The translations under genes and the position numbers were made by a program. Shown here in pieces: positions 1-6,354 of a stretch of 11,067 nucleotides of DNA. Position 1 is the stretch's first letter. Every line of letters starts with the position of its first letter. Below the pieces are notes generated by a model. That model was not told the origin of the DNA. It worked only from the letters and a program-made list of their open reading frames with translations, and made no database searches. Source of the DNA: Bdellovibrionales bacterium (lineage in GTDB: Bacteria; Bdellovibrionota; Bdellovibrionia; Bdellovibrionales; JAMPXM01); NCBI GenBank assembly GCA_005793615.1, contig SXRI01000116.1, positions 1 through 11,067 of the forward strand. The letters run 5' to 3'.

Positions 1-41
1 AACTCGTGCAACAGGCCGATAACCTTAAAAAGGCGGGATAA
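1..41 (+). CDS. 3' end of an unidentified upstream gene (partial)
   Basis: The frame beginning at base 3 reads LVQQADNLKKAG and then stops with TAA at 39-41. The other two + frames give a short basic stretch that stops at 55-57 or a stop after six codons. The chosen frame looks like a normal amphipathic, charged C-terminus, so I infer the tail of a gene that starts outside the window. Twelve codons are too few to name a family. An ATG overlaps the stop (TAATG) and opens a 22-codon ORF, treated separately as a finding. Confidence 0.35.
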   Translation, partial: LVQQADNLKKAG

Positions 42-75
42 TGAAGAAAAAAGCTAAATCCCTCAGTAACATTTA

Positions 76-87
76 TTTACCGGTAAA
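76..87. repeat. Perfect 12-bp palindrome, possible operator
   Basis: TTTACCGGTAAA is self-complementary over all 12 bases and sits in an AT-rich stretch just after the presumed end of the upstream gene. It has the size and symmetry of a dimeric regulator site. A single copy was seen, so chance remains possible. Confidence 0.25.
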
Positions 88-180
88 CACGCGAAGTGCC
101 TTGGATTGAAACAATTTTTGTCTCTCTGTCGAACGTCTAGCCGCCGGTACTGTCAAAAAGTTCGCCACGGTTAATGCTAA

Positions 181-274
181 GGTCGCGTTTGCACGTCGAG
201 ATACCTGAGCGAATGCAGTCTCGCTCGATGTCTCATTTTGAGACGACCTCGACTTACGCCCGCAAACGCGCACC
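181..274 (+). other. Nested inverted repeat folding as a three-way junction; candidate structured RNA or leader element
   Basis: Complementary arms nest as follows. 181-183 pairs with 272-274, with C271 bulged. 184-192 pairs with 262-270 (9 bp, CGCGTTTGC with GCAAACGCG). 195-200 pairs with 248-253 (GTCGAG with CTCGAC). Inside lie two hairpins: 207-212/221-226 (GAGCGA with TCGCTC, 8-base loop) and 230-235/239-244 (GTCTCA with TGAGAC, 3-base loop). Both inner hairpins can gain one closing pair, T206-G227 and T229-G245. These are G-U pairs only if the + strand is transcribed and would be A-C mismatches on the other strand. That favours a + strand RNA, possibly the leader of the barrel gene starting about 100 bases downstream. 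There is no clear terminator tract after it. It could instead be a small palindromic mobile-type repeat. Confidence 0.5.
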
Positions 275-378
275 GGCCGACCATGGTCTTAAATAGGTAG
301 GGCGCGATCGCGGTGTACCCCTTGTTCCAGTTATAGTGAGAGCTTAGGGCCTCAGAGATACCAGCAACTAGGATGGCA

Positions 379-2757
379 ATGAGATCTCGTCCTTCGACTT
401 CGACAGATAAACCAACAACAAAATCGCTAGTAATACTCGCGTCGGCTTTTGCTATGGTTTTGTTTTCGATGCCGTCGAGCTTCGCACAAACCAAGCCCAG
501 GCGCTACAACGCACCCGAGGCGAATCCGGAAGCAGCCAAGGCTCTAGAACAAACCAGTCAACCGCTCACTGATGTCAACCCGGTACCGCCAGAATACCTT
601 GTGTTTGAAGTACCGGATCTGCCCCTGTATGGTTCAACTCATCACTCGTGGTATGTGCTGCGCGGATCGCTCCTGTGGACGCCGACCGGAACTGTGGATT
701 TTCGAAAAGTGATTTGGCCACGATGGGAAACAAAGCAGGTGCCGCCGGCAATCACCTATACCGGCCCCAATGATGCAGAGCTGGTGATTTTCGATCGTGA
801 AAGCAAAGAGATCGCACGGGTTGGTTTGAAAAAAGGCTTTGTCCCGCAGCTCTACGGCAATGCGGATGCTCCGCCGCCAGATCATTTTCGAATTGAGATC
901 GCTGTCAAACCCGAACGCTTTCGCTTAATCTCGAAGAATTATGAATGGCCCAAAACCAAGGAGCTCTTTCGCTGCGACGTAGAAGTGATCGAACAGGACT
1001 TCGACAAAGCCTCTTTCGACACCAATGCCGACACCCTCGTTGGCGAAGGATCGGAGGCAAAAAAATCGCCGCCGCTGGAAGTTCATCCCAAGGTCAAACT
1101 TTGTCTTGAAGCCCTTGAGGGTGTCGCCAAGAATGCGTCACCTGACAAGCAATGGTACGTTGATGTTTCGTGGCCGAAGCCACAAAGTCGCCGTTCGTTG
1201 ATGTTCATCTCCGAGAACGAACGCATATTTCGTAGCGCACTGGCGAAAAACAATCACGTTTTCATCACTCGACGAAATGAGGGTAAACGTTTTGTTGCCA
1301 GCGCCGGCCATACTCTTATTGAAAGGCTCGAAAGCCCGGGCCTTGACCTCCAGGGCTTAAGCAAAAAGGAATGGCACGGCCCCTCACCAGCTTCCGAGGT
1401 GCCCGTGAGCCAGGTCGCGGATTTCGCACTTCCTGATGGCGGTCACATTCTGGTCTCGGCATTTGCGAGCGATAAGGTCGAAAAGCGCTCGCTCGACGCC
1501 CCCATCGAATTTAATCCGCCTATCAACCTTCAATTTCAAAAAACCAAAGAGCCCGTGGCTGTCATTCGCCAAACCGAGTTTCACGAACAGCACACCGGTT
1601 TTGCCGGGTACCTTCGCCCGTGGTTCTTGTCAGCTAGTGCTAATTTTCATACGTTAGCAAGTGGTCGCGGCGAGGAGCTTTCTTCACTAAACCTGCCAAG
1701 TTTTGAGCTCGCCTGGCTTGCCAACAATCGGCGGATAGAACCGTTTTTAACCTTTGAACCCGGCGTGCTTCACTATGGCTCGAATCTCGGTCTATTTGAA
1801 GCACACGGTGGAGTTCGCTGGCGATGGCGCCCGGCGATTTCTCCGTTCGTCGGCTACTTCACCTACGCTCTTAGTGGCGCCAATACCGGTGCCGCGAGAC
1901 TTGGATCAATGGACGGTTTCAGTGTCGGTCTGCAAGGTTTTCATCGCGAAGAGGACTACCTCTTCCGCGGGTGGATCGCTGGTGTCAGTACTTCGCCCGT
2001 TAGTTACGATGCCTACGTCGAGGCCTCTAAATTAATTGATCGCGATAAAAATGACCGTGGCTTGTTTGTTGGTGTATTCGCAGGTTACACCGCCTATCGC
2101 CAGGAACTGCAAAATAGCACCCGGCAAATCGAAACCTTCAGCGAATCACGCTTTAAGATCGGAGTCACGGCAGGCCTGGCTGGTCCGGAATTCCTGACGC
2201 CTCCGACGGAAACCATGGGACAGGTAAAGAGCGAAGCGACCGAGGACGGCACTGTCCCTTCAGCGGAGAAAAAATGGAATGCCGCCGCCAATCCCCTTTT
2301 CATCGTCGACAATCTCTATCGCCTGAACTTTGTTTACCGCGTCGGCACGAACTGGACCGTCGGACCCGATTTCGGCTATGCCTTTGGTGCATCGGCGTCG
2401 ACGAACTCGGTACGATCAACAACCACCAATTACCTTCTCGGCGTGCGCACAGAATGGATGCCGAAAGGCACGCTGCAAAATGGTTGGTACCTTAGTCCGA
2501 CCTTCGACATCGCCTCGATCAAGATTGCAGCCACTCGCGGCAGCACGACCGGGTCAGCACAATATTACACCTACTTCGCACAGCTCTTCGGCGGCTACCG
2601 CTGGTTCTTCGACGATATCAACCTGACTGCGGGCGCCGGCTATGCTGTTTCCGGCACTACTTCGGCGCCGATCACATTCAGCGACGGCTCGACACGCACT
2701 CTCACGCTTCCTGGCGGTGGCCTTACCTATGAAGCACTTATCGGGTGGACATTCTAG
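379..2757 (+). CDS. Secreted two-domain protein with C-terminal outer-membrane beta-barrel, function unknown
   Basis: I do not recognise the family. The N-terminus has a Sec signal: a basic Ser/Thr-rich n-region, a hydrophobic core (LVILASAFAMVLF) and a likely cut after SSFA near residue 36. Residues about 37-405 form a soluble, charged and Pro-containing region. It has beta-rich segments and two Cys, in LFRCDVEV and KLCLEAL. From about residue 410 (GYLRPWFL) to the end the sequence alternates aromatic, Gly and polar residues in short strands. It ends GWTF, with the C-terminal Phe typical of BAM-inserted barrels, so I infer a periplasmic domain followed by an outer-membrane barrel of a dozen or more strands. 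The ATG at 379 is preferred because AGGA at 370-373 lies 5 bases upstream. An in-frame ATG at 373 has no ribosome site. It is convergent with the motor operon and shares its stop palindrome, so a functional link is possible but unproven. Confidence 0.85.
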   Translation: MRSRPSTSTDKPTTKSLVILASAFAMVLFSMPSSFAQTKPRRYNAPEANPEAAKALEQTSQPLTDVNPVPPEYLVFEVPDLPLYGSTHHSWYVLRGSLLWTPTGTVDFRKVIWPRWETKQVPPAITYTGPNDAELVIFDRESKEIARVGLKKGFVPQLYGNADAPPPDHFRIEIAVKPERFRLISKNYEWPKTKELFRCDVEVIEQDFDKASFDTNADTLVGEGSEAKKSPPLEVHPKVKLCLEALEGVAKNASPDKQWYVDVSWPKPQSRRSLMFISENERIFRSALAKNNHVFITRRNEGKRFVASAGHTLIERLESPGLDLQGLSKKEWHGPSPASEVPVSQVADFALPDGGHILVSAFASDKVEKRSLDAPIEFNPPINLQFQKTKEPVAVIRQTEFHEQHTGFAGYLRPWFLSASANFHTLASGRGEELSSLNLPSFELAWLANNRRIEPFLTFEPGVLHYGSNLGLFEAHGGVRWRWRPAISPFVGYFTYALSGANTGAARLGSMDGFSVGLQGFHREEDYLFRGWIAGVSTSPVSYDAYVEASKLIDRDKNDRGLFVGVFAGYTAYRQELQNSTRQIETFSESRFKIGVTAGLAGPEFLTPPTETMGQVKSEATEDGTVPSAEKKWNAAANPLFIVDNLYRLNFVYRVGTNWTVGPDFGYAFGASASTNSVRSTTTNYLLGVRTEWMPKGTLQNGWYLSPTFDIASIKIAATRGSTTGSAQYYTYFAQLFGGYRWFFDDINLTAGAGYAVSGTTSAPITFSDGSTRTLTLPGGGLTYEALIGWTF

Positions 2758-2759
2758 AA
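2752..2759. other. Palindrome TTCTAGAA encoding the Phe-stop ends of two convergent genes
   Basis: The + strand gene ends TTC TAG at 2752-2757 and the minus-strand gene ends TTC TAG at 2759-2754. The two TAG codons share the four bases CTAG (2754-2757). Both proteins are barrels whose last residue is Phe, so the palindrome also encodes both C-terminal insertion residues. There is no room for a terminator between the genes. Confidence 0.9.
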
Positions 2760-3347
2760 GCGGAAGCTGGCGCCGATGGCGTAACCTAGATTCGCATCAA
2801 GCTCCGCCGGCGAGTAGCCTACGCTGATCGAAAAAAGCGCGAAAACTGACCACATGTCACTAAGAGTGTAGCTCGTGACCAAACGCGAGATACCCTCAAT
2901 TCCTGTAACCAAAATCGGCAGATGGTACTGAGTCGTATAGGTATTGTGGGTAAAGATTCCCATTCCATAGGATAAGCTGATATTCCACATCGAGTAGCGC
3001 GTAATGACCAGTTCTTTATTTGAAGTCGGATCGACTTTCGGATCTGCACCTAGAAGATATAAATATTTAGTGGCCGTTGCATCGGTATAGCGAAAATCCG
3101 AGTACGCACTGACTTCGACATCACCGAGGTATTTATTAGCTTTCGGCATGCGAACAATGAGGCCATAGCCTTGACTCGGCACCAGATGGCCGCAGCAGCC
3201 GCTAACCGGCGTGACATCGACGAAGCCGGTGTATGGAAATAGCTCCATCGCCTGTGCCCGTTCGCTTCCGAGATTCAATATCAGGAAAGCCAAGAGCGTA
3301 ACAAGCGCGAGAACTTTATGCAGCATCGCTCGTTTCAGCGCCCTCAC
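2754..3347 (-). CDS. Small outer-membrane beta-barrel protein, last gene of the motor operon
   Basis: The 197-residue product starts with a clear Sec signal: basic n-region, long Leu/Val core at about 12-26, and a likely cut after AQA at residue 33. The mature part of about 164 residues is rich in Tyr, Gly and alternating hydrophobics and ends GASFRF, with a terminal Phe. This fits a small barrel of about eight strands. Vicinal cysteines Cys51-Cys52 in SGCCGH lie in the first segment and may form a disulfide or metal site. The start is GTG at 3347, supported by AGGAG at 3354-3358 six bases upstream. A later in-frame ATG at 3326 lacks such a site. The gene overlaps the end of the preceding gene by 32 bases, which suggests coupling and an outer-membrane partner for the motor. 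The family is not recognised. Confidence 0.85.
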   Translation of the reverse strand: MRALKRAMLHKVLALVTLLAFLILNLGSERAQAMELFPYTGFVDVTPVSGCCGHLVPSQGYGLIVRMPKANKYLGDVEVSAYSDFRYTDATATKYLYLLGADPKVDPTSNKELVITRYSMWNISLSYGMGIFTHNTYTTQYHLPILVTGIEGISRLVTSYTLSDMWSVFALFSISVGYSPAELDANLGYAIGASFRF

Positions 3348-4944
3348 GATTCTCTCCTAAATAGGCCGTACGCAGATGATTGAGCACACGTGATATCGAC
3401 TCTTTTTGTTGTTCCGGAGTCCATGACTCCCAGATTTCCATGCGTTCCGCCGCTCGGTAGGCCGACAACCGTTTTGGACGCAGCAATTGCTCGAGAGGAA
3501 AGTCAGTCAACAGCTGCAAGTGTTTCACGGCGAAGAAAAAATCACTTCCTTCAACGAGGCGAAGAAAATTCTTTTTATGCAGTTCATTCAGCTCATCGAA
3601 AGTCGCCAGTGAAACGATTCTCGCTTGCAATGCATTCCAATCGGCCTTGTTCATTTTCTTCTGGATCGAACGCAGTTTGACATCAATTTCTTCAAACGTC
3701 TCCGCCCGGTTGATGATACCGGCCATCGCGTCGACGACCGTTGATTTGGCTGTGCGAGCGACTACGAGCTTTGTCTTCCAGGCGCGCAGCTCGTTACCGG
3801 CATCGACCATTGCTTTTGAGTTATAGACCATGCCAGAAACCAAGGCGTCATTCTCATCGTATTTGAAAGAACGCGCGAGGTCCGGGCGCATGGATATGAT
3901 CGCATAACGAGTGGCATCCGTAGGCGTGGCAAGATTGTCCGGATGCACTTTTTCCATCGCTGCTACCGGAATCCAAAGAATCAAGGCCGTGACTTTCGAC
4001 GCCGCATCGTCTTTGAGGGATTTTTCCATAACCGTGAGTTCCCGCAAAATCGCCTCGGGTTTTACCTGATTTTGATCTTTCGCGCCATCGACGGTTTCGA
4101 TTTTCTCAACGCAATAGGCAGCACACCATGAGGGCAGAGACGCAAGAGCATTTCGTTGTGCAACCGCACTCGCGGTACTGAAGAAACTTCGCGCACGCAC
4201 GACGTCGTTCTCATGCAAGCACTTCATAATATAGAGACCAACGACCTCGGGCTCAAAACTTTCGAAGGCCGAGGGGTTCCATGCTTCATTGAGAGGTTTG
4301 CGACTTGCTTCTTCATTCGACGGCGGTGCCGACGGTTCCGAACGGGGGGCTCGCCCTCGCGGATTCTCGTTCTGTTTGCGACTCATCATCCACAAAAGCG
4401 CGCCGAGACCGAAGAAAAATAGAATCGCGAATTTAAAGAACTCATTGGGGTTGGAAAGCTGCTTAGGATCGATTTGCGGCGGAGCATTGTTCACCACGAC
4501 CTGAGGCGCTTCTTCTTCTTCAGGCTGCTTGAGCATCGCACGACGAAGTTTAACTTCGTCGCCACCACGAGCACCTCCCATGATTTCCGGCAGCAACGCC
4601 TCGATGGCCTTGTAGGTCTCACCTTCGACACCCTTATCAAGCACAACGGTCACACTGACCGGACCGTTATAGGCGCCCTGCGCGCCCTCTTTGAGAACGA
4701 CTTGACCCTCTTCATCGACACCGACGCGCAAACCGGGAAGATTGCGAATGGTTCCGCTCACTGCCTGAGCACCACCCGATTCAAGAGAATCCACACGATT
4801 AACCACAACCAAGAACTCACGTTTGTCGAGAATCCCCTGGAGAGCCGCACTGACCCGACTCTGAACCTCCAAGATACGATCGCCCGCCATCGCTGGCGTC
4901 GAGATCAGGAGAATTGCAATGAGGAGTAGGCCCAAATGCCTCAC
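3316..4944 (-). CDS. Inner-membrane protein resembling a FliF ring-building region fused to FliG-like cytoplasmic domains
   Basis: The 542-residue product has a signal-like N-terminus ending AMA at 18-20, then a periplasmic region at about 24-139. That region follows the FliF ring-building pattern: a long helix then VVVNRVD, LPG (69-71), the strand SVTVVLDKG (97-105), a helix AIEALLPEIMG, and ARGGDEVKL in place of the FliF RGD-type ending. A linker with EEEE (142-145) leads to one membrane segment at about 169-187 and a basic cytoplasmic start. In the cytoplasm, 227-275 has a helix pattern like the FliG middle domain (EPEVVGLYIM...). Residues 448-529 align by eye with FliG-C, from FDELNELHKK through EQLLR, RAAER and VLNHL. 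Translation starts at GTG 4944, overlapping the preceding stop as GTGA, with GGAGG 4 bases upstream. Its place directly after MotA and MotB genes fits a rotor partner. The homology is a manual reading and could be fold mimicry of helical repeats. Confidence 0.75.
   Translation of the reverse strand: MRHLGLLLIAILLISTPAMAGDRILEVQSRVSAALQGILDKREFLVVVNRVDSLESGGAQAVSGTIRNLPGLRVGVDEEGQVVLKEGAQGAYNGPVSVTVVLDKGVEGETYKAIEALLPEIMGGARGGDEVKLRRAMLKQPEEEEAPQVVVNNAPPQIDPKQLSNPNEFFKFAILFFFGLGALLWMMSRKQNENPRGRAPRSEPSAPPSNEEASRKPLNEAWNPSAFESFEPEVVGLYIMKCLHENDVVRARSFFSTASAVAQRNALASLPSWCAAYCVEKIETVDGAKDQNQVKPEAILRELTVMEKSLKDDAASKVTALILWIPVAAMEKVHPDNLATPTDATRYAIISMRPDLARSFKYDENDALVSGMVYNSKAMVDAGNELRAWKTKLVVARTAKSTVVDAMAGIINRAETFEEIDVKLRSIQKKMNKADWNALQARIVSLATFDELNELHKKNFLRLVEGSDFFFAVKHLQLLTDFPLEQLLRPKRLSAYRAAERMEIWESWTPEQQKESISRVLNHLRTAYLGENREGAETSDAA
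3354..3358 (-). promoter_or_regulatory. Ribosome binding site deciding the GTG start of the small barrel gene
   Basis: On the minus strand the sequence reads AGGAG, then AGAATC, then GTG at 3347. This is a near-ideal Shine-Dalgarno at 6-base spacing and places initiation inside the end of the preceding gene. Confidence 0.7.
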
Positions 4945-5528
4945 TGCGCCTCCATTGAATAAAATTTGACGACGACTCTTCTGTCGGACATCGCGCCCTT
5001 TTCGCCGGTGGCGAATTTATGCGCCCGACCAAATCCCGTGGTACGCACACGACTCTCGGGTACACCCTTTTTCAAAAACCAACCAGCGACTTTGACCGCG
5101 CGCGCGCTGGAGAGCTCAAGGTTAGTCGAATACTCCGAATCTTTTGGGAGACCCTTCGAATCGGCGTAGCCCTCGACATCAACAACACCGCTCTTGATGC
5201 CACTGAGCAGAGGCATAATCGTGTCTAGTTGTTCGATCGCCTCAGTACTTAACTCTGTCGATCCCGGGTCAAATTCGATGGCGATCGCCAATGCTGCAGC
5301 CGCCGGACCACGGCCCGCCGTCGCCGCCGCAAGCTTTACCTCGTGGGTCGGCTTTTCGACCACCTTGGAGATTTCCTTTACCTTGCGTGCATAGAGTGCC
5401 GTGGTCGCAATGAACAATACGGAAATAATCATATACATATCGGCGAAGGAATAAAGCCACAACTCGGTCGAGCGCTTGATCTCGAGTCGAACGTGGTTTT
5501 TTCCTGAGGTTCGCCGTTCAGGTCTCAT
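4941..5528 (-). CDS. MotB-like stator subunit with OmpA-type peptidoglycan-binding domain (short form)
   Basis: The 195-residue product has a basic cytoplasmic start and a single membrane helix at about 23-46. The helix carries SFADM, with Asp30 at the position of the ion-carrying aspartate of MotB (Asp32 in E. coli). The OmpA/MotB domain covers about 82-190: IEFDPGS, VEGYADSKG, NLELSSARA, SRVRTTGFG and SDRRV. Asp123 and Arg143 match the residues that bind diaminopimelate in OmpA-like domains. Only about 35 residues link the helix to this domain and the whole protein is shorter than flagellar MotB (about 250-310), so it is probably not an ordinary flagellar stator. The ATG overlaps the preceding stop (ATGA), with GAGG 7 bases upstream. 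With the MotA-like partner it should form a 5:2-type ion-driven unit anchored to peptidoglycan. Confidence 0.92.
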   Translation of the reverse strand: MRPERRTSGKNHVRLEIKRSTELWLYSFADMYMIISVLFIATTALYARKVKEISKVVEKPTHEVKLAAATAGRGPAAAALAIAIEFDPGSTELSTEAIEQLDTIMPLLSGIKSGVVDVEGYADSKGLPKDSEYSTNLELSSARAVKVAGWFLKKGVPESRVRTTGFGRAHKFATGEKGAMSDRRVVVKFYSMEAQ

Positions 5529-6352
5529 GCAGCTGCCTCGGCCCGGGTACGCGATTCACTGGCAATACTCTCAAGTTCTTCGGTGAAGTTAATTCGGTGA
5601 GAATCGGGAAGATAAGAATTCACGAGCTCACCAATCAAGAGCGGCTCTTGGCGTTCAAGAATCGCATGAAGCCCTTCGAGAACCATCTCGCGCGACTTCA
5701 CATCAGATTCGGTTTTCATCTGAATCAATTCCGCTAGCGGCTGAAAGAACAAGTTGGCGACCATGATTCCGTAGAACGTACCTGAAAGCGCCACGGCCAT
5801 GCCATGACCGAGTTGGTCCATTTCGGCGGCACCTAGTTTGGTCAAAAGCTGTACGAGACCGAGAACTGTGGCGGCGAGACCGAGTGCTGGCGCAAATTTC
5901 GATAGTGTCAGCATGACGTTGACCGATCGTGAACTGCGCTCTTGGTACTCGGTCACACGTTTTTGCATCAGGGCGATAAAGATCTTTGGAGTCACGCCGT
6001 CCAACATCAGCTCAATACCCGTACGCATGAATTCGTTTTCAATCGATTCGAGTTCGCTTTCCAGACGAGCCAAACCACGTTGACCGATCGTTGCAATGCG
6101 AACCACTTCGCGAGCTTCCTCCACCGGAATATACACCGAGCGACTCATGGCACGCCATGCGGCTTTGATTGCCTCGAGAAGATTGATGAACGGAAAACTC
6201 GCAAGACCGGCGACCATCAGACCACCGATAACCACGACCAGACCCTCTGGGTTAATGAAAATCGCCGGGTTGTCTGTAAACTTTGTTATGACCAGATAAG
6301 TAAAAACGCCGACTAAGATGTACGCCATGATGCTGACAAAGTTGAAGCGCAT
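5525..6352 (-). CDS. MotA-family ion channel/stator subunit
   Basis: The 275-residue product has the MotA layout: two N-terminal membrane helices (about 8-23 and 36-55), a large cytoplasmic loop, and two further helices (about 154-173 and 185-209). The loop contains QRGLARLE (91-98), matching the R-x-GLLaLE motif whose Arg and Glu face FliG in flagellar motors. The channel helices retain FAPALG (Pro155), SGTF (Thr192) and FQPLAE (Pro205), equivalent to Pro173, Thr209 and Pro222 of E. coli MotA. It begins 2 bases after the lipoprotein stop, behind a G-rich ribosome site, and overlaps the MotB-like gene by 4 bases. Family membership is clear. A flagellar role is not, because no flagellar structural genes are present. 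Confidence 0.95.
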   Translation of the reverse strand: MRFNFVSIMAYILVGVFTYLVITKFTDNPAIFINPEGLVVVIGGLMVAGLASFPFINLLEAIKAAWRAMSRSVYIPVEEAREVVRIATIGQRGLARLESELESIENEFMRTGIELMLDGVTPKIFIALMQKRVTEYQERSSRSVNVMLTLSKFAPALGLAATVLGLVQLLTKLGAAEMDQLGHGMAVALSGTFYGIMVANLFFQPLAELIQMKTESDVKSREMVLEGLHAILERQEPLLIGELVNSYLPDSHRINFTEELESIASESRTRAEAAA

Positions 6353-6354
6353 TG

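Larger units (their letters stand above)
42..378. other. Intergenic region without a convincing gene; holds structured element and palindromes
   Basis: I see no protein gene here. The minus-strand frame that crosses into the start of the next gene (177-494) lies antisense to a signal peptide and shows no family features. The region contains a perfect 12-base palindrome TTTACCGGTAAA at 76-87, the folded element at 181-274 described separately, and two 10-base palindromes, GACCATGGTC at 279-288 and CGCGATCGCG at 303-312. A weak -10-like TATAGT lies at 332-337 without a good -35. It presumably serves as the promoter and leader region of the barrel gene that starts at 379. Confidence 0.5.

Noticed and set aside
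73..273. 66-codon minus-strand ORF in the intergenic region
   Set aside because: It covers both arms of the inverted repeat, has a low-complexity Arg/Ser/Ala composition and no visible ribosome site or family match.
279..312. Palindromes GACCATGGTC and CGCGATCGCG as paired operators
   Set aside because: Ten-base palindromes are expected now and then in 330 bases, and the two sequences are unrelated, so a shared regulator is not supported.
332..337. TATAGT as the -10 of the barrel gene promoter
   Set aside because: No acceptable -35 at 16-18 bases upstream. It may be part of a promoter for another sigma factor, but that cannot be shown.
177..494. 105-codon minus-strand ORF across the leader and start of the barrel gene
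   Set aside because: It is antisense to the signal peptide and to the folded element, shows no recognisable domain, and would be incompatible with the well supported + strand gene.
4474..4929. 151-codon + strand ORF opposite the 542-residue gene
   Set aside because: It lies wholly antisense to a gene with signal peptide, membrane helix and coupled start. Its His/Arg/Thr-rich product looks like a codon shadow.
4941..6352. Zorya-type defence system (ZorA/ZorB)
   Set aside because: MotA- and MotB-like genes are present, but no helicase, nuclease or ZorC/D/E-like protein is adjacent. The neighbours are envelope proteins, and the MotA-like protein lacks a long cytoplasmic tail.
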